Virus record (IMG/VR): IMGVR_UViG_3300025921_000053
Span: 1 to 37,628 of that record
DNA from: a virus
Reading direction: 5' to 3' (one strand)
Length of the DNA stretch: 37,628 nucleotides
The notes under the pieces are model-generated. The model ran no database searches. It was not told where the DNA came from and was given only the letters and a program-made list of their open reading frames with translations. Below are positions 19,713 to 25,728 of this stretch, piece by piece (position 1 is the first letter of the stretch; each line of letters begins with the position of its first letter). The translations under genes were made by a program, and so were the position numbers.

Positions 19713-19987
19713 GCTGCACGCTCGTCGAAGTTCAAAGTCAGTTGGATGATTTGCAGCCGCGCCTCGGCAGCCGCCGATGCGCTGGTCGGGGGCTTGCGGG
19801 AAGTGTCGGCTGTACCTTCAGAGTCATATACCGGGCGGTAGTACGCTCCGGGTTCGGACGTCGGTGAGTACCACACCGGGTCCGCCATCTCGCGGCGCCA
19901 GCGGGCCTCCTCGGCCCGCTCTGCGTAGTCGTCGCTCATCTGCCGGTACTCGGCGGTGTCGCGGTAGTCGAAGTCGCTCCAACTCAT
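19709..19987 (-). CDS. 92-aa acidic, Tyr-rich protein
   Basis: ATGA overlap with the upstream gene. Charged N-terminus (DFDYRDTAEYRQMSDDYAER), an aromatic middle (WYSPTSEPGAYYRPVYDSEG) and an Ala-rich helical end. The segment encoding SASAAAEARL is an exact 31-bp inverted match to 24570-24600. No family recognised. Confidence 0.55.
   Translation of the reverse strand: MSWSDFDYRDTAEYRQMSDDYAERAEEARWRREMADPVWYSPTSEPGAYYRPVYDSEGTADTSRKPPTSASAAAEARLQIIQLTLNFDERAA
19755..19785. repeat. 31-bp repeat, partner of 24570-24600
   Basis: Exact inverted copy, with an internal TCGGC/GCCGA hairpin. Here inside a coding region. Confidence 0.7.
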
Positions 19988-20562
19988 CGGTACCCCGCCT
20001 GATTCTCGCGCTGTTTACCGATCAAAACCGTGCAGGCCATCGCGTAGATATGGCCGCCGTCGAACCGCACCGAGTAGTCGATTGACTTGCCGAACTCTTC
20101 AGCGGCGGCCGCGGCCGCAACGGCGGTTTTGAGCGCGTCGGTCAACTGAGTGGCGGAAGCCATCTTCGAGGAGAGCGCGGCTTCTTCGGCCTTGCCTTGG
20201 GCGTTGCCGTTGATCACCGCGAGCTTGGTACCATTCGAGGCAGGTAATTGAGCAGCCGGCTGGCGGACCGGGGCGGTGACGCTCTCCGGTTCGTCGGCCG
20301 GCCGGGTCAGCCGGGTTACTTCCCATTCCAGGAACCGCTTGCCATCCTTGGCGACTTCCCGCTTCACAACCTGAAACACCTCGCCCCTGACGATCCCCAG
20401 CTCCCTGATCCGCTCCGCGACTGCGGGCGGGAGATACATCAGCCGCCCATCGGTGAGGGTAAACAGAACCTGGTCCCCGTACTTCCCCGCGACGCCCTTG
20501 CCGTCGCCAAACTTGAGAGCCACTTCCTCCGGTACGTTCGTTTGAAACCTGAGCACTTCCAT
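19984..20562 (-). CDS. First early-operon protein, unknown function
   Basis: 192 aa. The N-terminal domain (VLRFQTNVPEEVALKFGDGK, GDQVLFTLTDGRLMYLPPAV, GEVFQVVKRE, FLEWEVTRL) is beta-rich, like a small OB- or RNA/DNA-binding fold. A linker then leads to a helical C-terminal part with alanine runs. A promoter at 20623-20651 drives it, so it is likely the first gene made leftward. An ssDNA-binding or replication role is only a guess. Confidence 0.6.
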   Translation of the reverse strand: MEVLRFQTNVPEEVALKFGDGKGVAGKYGDQVLFTLTDGRLMYLPPAVAERIRELGIVRGEVFQVVKREVAKDGKRFLEWEVTRLTRPADEPESVTAPVRQPAAQLPASNGTKLAVINGNAQGKAEEAALSSKMASATQLTDALKTAVAAAAAAEEFGKSIDYSVRFDGGHIYAMACTVLIGKQRENQAGYR

Positions 20563-20592
20563 TTGCTGGCCTTCCCTTTTCTGCTGCGTTAT

Positions 20593-20714
20593 GCGTAGCA
20601 GCTACGCTTAATCAACAGTTCCATATTATGCGTAGCGGCTTCGCACGTCAAGGATTATATTGCGCCTGTTTTCTAGCTGATGCGTAGCGCACTTGCAAAG
20701 CGTAGCGGCTGGGC
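20593..20714. promoter_or_regulatory. Four graded 15-bp operators
   Basis: GCGTAGC half-sites with a 7-1-7 layout at 20593-20607 (perfect: GCGTAGC-A-GCTACGC), 20630-20644 (one mismatch), 20682-20696 (weak right half) and 20700-20714 (half). The second lies exactly in the leftward promoter spacer and the fourth in the rightward one. Looks like a shared repressor target. Confidence 0.7.
20623..20651 (-). promoter_or_regulatory. Leftward early promoter
   Basis: On the minus strand TTGACG (20651-20646), a 17-nt spacer filled by operator 2, then TAATAT (20628-20623). Directs the long operon starting at 20562. Confidence 0.75.
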
Positions 20715-20721
20715 ATATACT
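20693..20721 (+). promoter_or_regulatory. Rightward promoter, leaderless start
   Basis: TTGCAA (20693-20698), a 17-nt spacer containing operator 4, then TATACT (20716-20721). The ATG of the next gene begins 9 nt later, so the transcript is predicted to start at or within two bases of the ATG. Confidence 0.7.
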
Positions 20722-20729
20722 TTATCCGC

Positions 20730-20888
20730 ATGAAGGCAGGTCGCACACGGCGGCTCATTGATCCGGCTGAGATTGGGAAGAAGGGCGGCCTCCAGCGTGC
20801 GCGGAACATGACGCCGGAGGAACGCAGCGAAAGCGCGCGGGCCGCGTCCAGGGCGCGCTGGGCGCGGAAGAAGAAGGCCAAATCATGA
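20730..20888 (+). CDS. Small basic regulator-like protein (KGG type)
   Basis: 52 aa: MKAGRTRRLIDPAEIGKKGG, then MTPEERSESARAASRARWAR. Shares the GG-x-ARA...EERS...A-x-ARW pattern with 22083-22301. Very basic, likely nucleic acid-binding. It lies directly under the operator-controlled promoter, as a switch repressor or cro-like gene would. Its stop overlaps the next ATG. Confidence 0.6.
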   Translation: MKAGRTRRLIDPAEIGKKGGLQRARNMTPEERSESARAASRARWARKKKAKS

Positions 20889-21103
20889 CGCCGCGCTACT
20901 GCGTCCGATGCGGAACCGTCGCAGTGCCGGATGTCGAGACCACGGGCAGCACGCTGGTGGAGATCGCGCTCTGGTTCATGTTCCTGCTTCCCGGCCTGAT
21001 CTACACGCTGTGGCGCCACGGTGAGGCTGTTTGCCCATCGTGCGGCTCGATGGAGCTGATCCCTCCGGATTCGCCGAGGGCGAAGGCAGCGCAATTGAGA
21101 TGA
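20885..21103 (+). CDS. Membrane protein with split zinc ribbon
   Basis: 72 aa. YCVRCGTVAV at the N-terminus and AVCPSCGSME at the C-terminal side give two Cys pairs around a hydrophobic segment (LVEIALWFMFLLPGLIYTLW). Known small bacterial proteins share this layout; function unknown. ATGA overlaps on both sides. Confidence 0.6.
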   Translation: MTPRYCVRCGTVAVPDVETTGSTLVEIALWFMFLLPGLIYTLWRHGEAVCPSCGSMELIPPDSPRAKAAQLR

Positions 21104-21315
21104 CTGACCGATTGAAGGGTGCCACTGTCGTCTTTAAGGCGGACATCCGGGAAGATGACGCCGAATCGATTCTGAACGCCATTCGCATGATTAAGGGAGT
21201 CCTAGCTGTGACCGGAGTTATTTCCGATTCCGACGATTGGATGAATCGCCGCCGCATCGAGGGTGAGATGCGGGAACGGATACGCGCCGCGTTGGAGCCG
21301 AATGAAAACGGCTAA
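21100..21315 (+). CDS. 71-aa alpha/beta protein
   Basis: From the ATG at 21100 (ATGA overlap): ATVVFKADIREDDAESILNA, then IRMIKGVLAVTGVISDSDDW. The beta-alpha-beta pattern resembles a ferredoxin-like (ACT or heavy-metal-domain-like) fold without metal ligands. The C-terminus is charged. No family recognised. Confidence 0.6.
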   Translation: MTDRLKGATVVFKADIREDDAESILNAIRMIKGVLAVTGVISDSDDWMNRRRIEGEMRERIRAALEPNENG

Positions 21316-21370
21316 CCCTCCAGGCGCAAACGGCGGACCGCCCCTGAGCGACAACCACTCCTCCCCGAAG
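21316..21370 (-). repeat. Boundary repeat, copy 16
   Basis: Near-consensus copy filling the space between the converging genes 21100-21315 and 21374-21949. Confidence 0.9.
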
Positions 21371-21373
21371 AAA

Positions 21374-21949
21374 TCAAAACCGTGAAAGCCTTCCCACGAT
21401 CTGATCATGAATAATTCCTAAAACCTCTCTCTTGCCATCCTGACTCAACTGCTTCAACCCACTCTCCAGCACCTCGATCACCCGTAACGCCACCGTCTCC
21501 GCATCCACCGCCACAGCCATGCCCTTGCGCACGGAAAGCAGCCTCCCCGCGATCGGCGCCAGGCCCTCGACCCATTCAGCCCCCACGGACTGCGCGCGCG
21601 CTATTTCCCGCCAGTCCGCCCCGTCCCAGCGCCACAGGATATAGAGGCACTCTGCCCGGTTGTGTCCCCGGCCTGGCCCCACCGAGCCGGCGCATTCGAG
21701 CAGTACGCACGGCGCCGGGATCTCCGCGATGGCCAGCTCGCCGCCCGGCTTCAGAATGCGGCCCTCGAACGCGAAGCCGGCGGGTTTCGAGAGATCCACG
21801 GATTCGACGAGCTTCAGCCAGGTGAGGGCGCCGCGCTTGCCGGAATGCGGAAGCCGGACCGTACCCTCGGGCGCGATCGCGCGCGCCTCCGGGGGTTTCG
21901 CCGTAAGCTGTGCTTCCAGTTCCTCGCGACGTTGGGCCGGGGAGGACAT
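21374..21949 (-). CDS. 191-aa protein of unknown function
   Basis: Begins MSSPAQRREELEAQL. The middle (PAGFAFEGRILKPGGELAIA, CLYILWRWDGADWREIARAQ) is beta-rich and the end is helical (LESGLKQLSQDGKREVLGII). The stop abuts repeat copy 16. A perfect 8-bp inverted repeat sits 18 bp upstream of the ATG. No family recognised. Confidence 0.6.
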   Translation of the reverse strand: MSSPAQRREELEAQLTAKPPEARAIAPEGTVRLPHSGKRGALTWLKLVESVDLSKPAGFAFEGRILKPGGELAIAEIPAPCVLLECAGSVGPGRGHNRAECLYILWRWDGADWREIARAQSVGAEWVEGLAPIAGRLLSVRKGMAVAVDAETVALRVIEVLESGLKQLSQDGKREVLGIIHDQIVGRLSRF

Positions 21950-21967
21950 GCCGCATCTCGCGGGCAG

Positions 21968-21995
21968 ATACTAACATGGTCGGTCAAGTTAGTAT
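21968..21995. promoter_or_regulatory. Inverted-repeat operator
   Basis: ATACTAAC, 12 nt, GTTAGTAT, perfect, between the divergent genes 21374-21949 and 22083-22301. Differs from the GCGTAGC operators, so it probably binds another regulator. Confidence 0.5.
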
Positions 21996-22067
21996 AGGTA
22001 AAAAGATGGATGATTAAGATGGCGTTTCGGACTTCAGTACCGTTACTACTATCTTAGGCGGTAATGT

Positions 22068-22076
22068 TGGTATACT
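22068..22076 (+). promoter_or_regulatory. Extended -10 promoter
   Basis: TGGTATACT, an extended -10 with no good -35. The GTG start follows 6 nt later, again predicting a leaderless transcript. Confidence 0.5.
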
Positions 22077-22082
22077 GCTAGA

Positions 22083-22301
22083 GTGAACACTTTAGGGAAA
22101 AACCCTGCGGCGGTCGAGCTGGGGAGGTTGGGCGGAAAAAAGGGCGGGAAGGCGCGGGCGGCGGCGCTTTCATCCGAAGAGCGCAGCGCCATTGCCAGTA
22201 AGGCGGGTAAAGCAAGAATGCAGACGATCACTGCGAAGCGCAGACGGGAAATTGCGCGGAAGGCCGCGGAGGCGCGGTGGGCGAAGAAGAAGGCGAGCTG
22301 A
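22083..22301 (+). CDS. Small basic protein with repeated KGG/ARW motif
   Basis: 72 aa. ELGRLGGKKGGKARAAALSS, EERSAIASKAGKARM, then REIARKAAEARWAKKKAS: two imperfect copies of the motif that also forms 20730-20888. The charge suggests DNA or RNA binding. GTG start with no ribosome site, probably leaderless. A second regulator is plausible. Confidence 0.6.
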   Translation: MNTLGKNPAAVELGRLGGKKGGKARAAALSSEERSAIASKAGKARMQTITAKRRREIARKAAEARWAKKKAS

Positions 22302-22304
22302 ACA

Positions 22305-22526
22305 ATGACGGACCAAATCAAAACTGCCGAGGCGGGCGGAGTAACTTTCAGCCTGCGGAAGATCGGCGACATCTACCGCTGGTACGACCTATCGGACCGG
22401 AACGCGGATCTGTCCACGTTCCCGAGCATCGAAGAAGCCGAGCGATATTTTGCCACAGACGGCGAACGCCTGGCGCGCGAGTACCGCGCCCGCTCCCGGA
22501 ATGTGCGGAACTATCACGTCCGGTAG
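22305..22526 (+). CDS. 73-aa phage protein
   Basis: GGVTFSLRKIGDIYRWYDLS, then FPSIEEAERYFATDGERLAR. Small alpha/beta protein starting 4 nt after the previous stop. No family recognised; co-transcribed with 22083-22301. Confidence 0.55.
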   Translation: MTDQIKTAEAGGVTFSLRKIGDIYRWYDLSDRNADLSTFPSIEEAERYFATDGERLAREYRARSRNVRNYHVR

Positions 22527-22530
22527 CGGC

Positions 22531-23205
22531 ATGGACGTTACACCCCTCAGCCGAGCACAGCATGCCGCCCAGGACCTGCTCGCTTATCTTCGCTTCGGCA
22601 TCATGAATTTTCGGACTCCCCTACGAAAGCCGGCAATTCGCTCAATTCTGAAACTGAAGCGCGAGGGGAACACGCTGCTCACTCCGCTCGAAGCATTTCA
22701 GTTGCTCCGTGCCGCAGAGGCAACGCAGAAAACACTAGGCGACATTGCGGAACTCGGTGTCTACAAAGGGGGATCGGCAAAGTTGATTCACGCAGCCGCT
22801 GGAAAGGAAAAACCACTTCACCTGTTCGACACCTTCGAAGGCCTGCCGCAACCGGGTAACCTGGATGGGCGATTCCACGGAGGGCAGTTCACTGCTGGTC
22901 TGGAATCCGTGAAAGCCTATCTCGATTCTCCCAACGTCCATTTTTACAAGGGGATGTTCCCCGGTACCGCTTCAGCCGTCATTGACCGGAGATTTTCTTT
23001 CGTGCATCTCGACGCCGACCTGTACCGGAGTACGCTCGATGCGCTGATTTTCTTTTATCCCCGGATGTCATCGGGAGGAGTGATCGTTTCTCACGACTAT
23101 GCCCTGGCTGATGGCGCGCGCGCAGCGTTCTCTGAATTCTTTTCCGATAAGATCGAACCGGTCATCGAGCTTTGCGGGAACCAGTGCCTGGTCGTAAAGA
23201 CTTGA
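22531..23205 (+). CDS. TylF/MycF-like sugar O-methyltransferase
   Basis: 224 aa from the ATG at 22531. IAELGVYKGGSAKLI is the SAM-binding glycine motif, followed by LHLFDTFEGLPQPG and FVHLDADLYRSTLDALIFFY (metal-ligand Asp region) and GGVIVSHDYA, all typical of macrocin-type methyltransferases that methylate sugar hydroxyls. Its stop directly abuts the convergent tail-fibre stop. A cargo gene that may modify a host surface glycan or a phage glycan; the target is unknown. Confidence 0.8.
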   Translation: MDVTPLSRAQHAAQDLLAYLRFGIMNFRTPLRKPAIRSILKLKREGNTLLTPLEAFQLLRAAEATQKTLGDIAELGVYKGGSAKLIHAAAGKEKPLHLFDTFEGLPQPGNLDGRFHGGQFTAGLESVKAYLDSPNVHFYKGMFPGTASAVIDRRFSFVHLDADLYRSTLDALIFFYPRMSSGGVIVSHDYALADGARAAFSEFFSDKIEPVIELCGNQCLVVKT

Positions 23206-24534
23206 CTACTTAGAATATCCGTAACATCGAACTGTCCCGGAGGCGATGTTCCCGCCACCGGAAAACAAAAACCTGAAGGCATTGACAGCAGCCGACGTAT
23301 TGGTGAACGCGCCCGCCCAGTTGTTCCGCAGCAAAACACCGGCGTTGGCGTCTAAGTCGGCAGATTCGCCAGTAAAAAAGCGGTGCCTGCTCGTGAGACC
23401 AGGCGAGTACATCATGATTCTGCCGTTCACTCCGGGCCGCGCCGAGTCGTTGGAGATGGAACCCGCTGGCCGCAGATACGTGGTGGTGGAACTGCTCACT
23501 CCGGTGCTTGTGTAATTGAAAAAGTCTGTGTTCCCATAGTGGGTCGTGTCATAAGTGCTCCCGCCATCCGTGGACATCAGAAGTTCTAAGTCAACGTTGT
23601 TGCTTGCCGGAATCACGCTGACGATGACGATCTCGTAGGTGTCATAGCTGCTGCTGATACAGCTTGTGAAGTCGAGCGTGGCAGAGCTGCTGGCCGTGTG
23701 CTGCTCAAGTAAGATCAAGCTACCCAGCCCGGTCCCAACCGGCGTTGAATACGCCCCGGTTCCATCCAGGTATTGAGTAGATGAGCCGGTTCCCTTCGGT
23801 GCGAACCCGTGCTTCGACGTGCCGACGTTGTTCGTGGTGATGTCCGTGAACGAGAGATCCGATTCCGCTGGCTGGCTCAGATGTGGCACGCCATTCACAA
23901 TCGAATCGATCCACTTATGTGTGACAGCCGCTATATCCTCGATCCCGCCGAAGGTGCTGGTTGTCGGCGTGGGAAGTTGCGAAGCCGCCACGGTACCGCT
24001 GATATTACTGAAGGCTGGCTGCGAAAGATGCGGAACGCCGCTGGTGCTGATCGAATCGACCCACTCGTTCGATACCGCCGCAATCGATTGGATGCCGCCC
24101 AGCGTCGAGGAGCTGGGGTTCGGCAGATCCGCCCCGGTCAAGCTCACGAGAGCCAGTGCGCCGCTCGATCCCGTGCCAAGCACCTGGTGCGTGGTCAGGC
24201 CCGTGGCATAGCCGATTGTCAGAGTTCCGCTCGTGGTAACAGGAGAGCCGGAGATCGTGAACCCGCTCGGGACCGCGGCGGCCACGCTGGTTACCGTTCC
24301 GCTGCCGCCGCCCCCCGCGCCGCCGTCCACCAGGCATCCGGTAGAGTCGAACGCGGCAATATGAGTGTTTGTGACCGAGCCGCACGCCGATTGTCCGATG
24401 GCGCCGGCGGTGCTGCCGCGGCGGTTGTCAGAGCGCAGTTGTGTCCACTCGAGATTGCCATTTGTAGCGGCCAGCAAAAGCGCAGCCGTCATCAGCACAA
24501 GTACGCAGAACCAGAATCGTTTCCGTCTCAGCAT
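23206..24534 (-). CDS. Tail fibre with N-terminal signal-like segment
   Basis: 442 aa. Unusual start: RRKRFWFCVLVLMTAALLLA looks like a signal peptide or anchor. Residues about 75-210 are Ser/Thr/Gly-rich with two imperfect 40-residue repeats (IAAVSNEWVDSI ... GVPHLSQPAFS and IAAVTHKWIDSI ... GVPHLSQPAES). The C-terminal domain from about 270 (LLEQHTASSSATLDFTSCIS, YDTYEIVIVSVIPASNNVDL) is seen in phage fibre tips. AGGA 8 nt before the ATG. Likely receptor binding. Confidence 0.75.
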   Translation of the reverse strand: MLRRKRFWFCVLVLMTAALLLAATNGNLEWTQLRSDNRRGSTAGAIGQSACGSVTNTHIAAFDSTGCLVDGGAGGGGSGTVTSVAAAVPSGFTISGSPVTTSGTLTIGYATGLTTHQVLGTGSSGALALVSLTGADLPNPSSSTLGGIQSIAAVSNEWVDSISTSGVPHLSQPAFSNISGTVAASQLPTPTTSTFGGIEDIAAVTHKWIDSIVNGVPHLSQPAESDLSFTDITTNNVGTSKHGFAPKGTGSSTQYLDGTGAYSTPVGTGLGSLILLEQHTASSSATLDFTSCISSSYDTYEIVIVSVIPASNNVDLELLMSTDGGSTYDTTHYGNTDFFNYTSTGVSSSTTTYLRPAGSISNDSARPGVNGRIMMYSPGLTSRHRFFTGESADLDANAGVLLRNNWAGAFTNTSAAVNAFRFLFSGGGNIASGTVRCYGYSK

Positions 24535-24569
24535 ATGGATGTTCCTGAAAAAGACAAACAGCCCTCAAC

Positions 24570-24600
24570 CCAGCGCATCGGCGGCTGCCGAGGCGCGGCT
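24570..24600. repeat. 31-bp repeat, partner of 19755-19785
   Basis: Exact inverted copy in the 87-bp gap between the fibre and LamG genes. The gap holds no gene. Confidence 0.7.
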
Positions 24601-24621
24601 CAGGTGTTCAAAAGAAGCGAA

Positions 24622-25725
24622 TCAGTGCCCCGTGACCAGCGTTGTTCCCGTGACCGTTCCACTTGCCCCAGTCGGCGAAAGGTCCACTTCCGGCGAATTG
24701 CCCATCAGGCAATCGAGAATCAGGTTCGTCGGCGACGGGCTGCCTCGCATGGCGTCCTGATGTTCAGCGAGTGAGAGCTTCCGGCTCCAGATGTAGTGCT
24801 CTTCGACGGTTCCAACAAGCGGCGCATCCGAAACGTTGCCGGAGTATCCGCCAGCCAACTGTCCTATGGAGAGGTGAACAGCCGAGTCTGAGCCTCCCGT
24901 GGGATCGGTCGGATAGGTCCAGGTTTGGATGAGGGCGACGGTGACTCCATCGCCCACGAACATACTTACCGTCTTGGCTGTCGCGTCCCTTGAAAAGCCG
25001 ATGTAGTACCAGGTGTCATTGGCTAAAGCGGTGGAAAAGTTGTGCTTGTCATCTTCGCTGACGCCTCCGTCGGCTGGATCGTGGTAATACTGGATCTCCC
25101 AAGCTCCGGATGATCCTTTTACGTTCAGATCAAAACAACTGTTTTTTGAAACAGTGGCGCTGTTGTAGCCGCGGGTGATAATAGTCCCCGCCGCAGTGCT
25201 TGGCAGCTTGAGCCAAACACCGACGCTCAAGTCGCCGAGCACATTGAACGTTAATGAATTCCCGTAGTCGACGCCATCCGTTCCCGCTGCGAATTCCCGC
25301 GCCTGCTTCCCGGCGGTTCCCGCCGTGCCCGCCCGGATGTAAACGATCCAGTGCTGCGCGTTCGAACTCGGTGCATCGGTGTAAGTGATGGTGTTTCCCG
25401 AGATCGTGTAATCCGGCGTGAAGGGGTTCTGGCCGGCACCATTGAGCCACAGGCAGATAACAAAGGCCGGAACGTAGGTCAGCGTGAAGACGGTGTTCGA
25501 GCCGTTCAGTAGTCCCTTGGGCTGCTCGACGAAAAAGGAACCGACGCCGAAGGAACCGCCGCTTAATCCGCCTCCTGGGACAACGTTGCCGTTGTCGTCG
25601 TAAACAGCAGCGTCGCCTGCGACCGGGGAGCCGCCGCCGAACATCTGCGCGATGCTGGCATCACCCTGACGCGAGCGCGCCTTCAACAGTTCCGCATCGA
25701 TGTGGCCGCGCGTGATCTTACTCAT
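24622..25725 (-). CDS. Tail protein with LamG/ConA-like domain
   Basis: 367 aa. N-terminal ARSRQGDASIAQMFGGG is followed by a beta-sandwich tail domain (GLLNGSNTVFTLTYVPA). Residues about 150-345 form a laminin-G/concanavalin-like domain (LGDLSVGVWLKLPSTAAGTI, WYYIGFSRDATAKTVSMFVG, EEHYIWSRKLSLAEHQDAMR). Such domains bind carbohydrate. Likely a receptor-binding or decorating protein at the tail tip, 3 nt after the J-like gene. Confidence 0.8.
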   Translation of the reverse strand: MSKITRGHIDAELLKARSRQGDASIAQMFGGGSPVAGDAAVYDDNGNVVPGGGLSGGSFGVGSFFVEQPKGLLNGSNTVFTLTYVPAFVICLWLNGAGQNPFTPDYTISGNTITYTDAPSSNAQHWIVYIRAGTAGTAGKQAREFAAGTDGVDYGNSLTFNVLGDLSVGVWLKLPSTAAGTIITRGYNSATVSKNSCFDLNVKGSSGAWEIQYYHDPADGGVSEDDKHNFSTALANDTWYYIGFSRDATAKTVSMFVGDGVTVALIQTWTYPTDPTGGSDSAVHLSIGQLAGGYSGNVSDAPLVGTVEEHYIWSRKLSLAEHQDAMRGSPSPTNLILDCLMGNSPEVDLSPTGASGTVTGTTLVTGH

Positions 25726-25728
25726 GAA

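Noticed and set aside
23206-24534. Diversity-generating retroelement in the tail fibre
   Set aside because: No reverse transcriptase gene and no near-identical template copy with adenine-biased differences; the 55-bp repeat at the window end is exact and lies in another gene.
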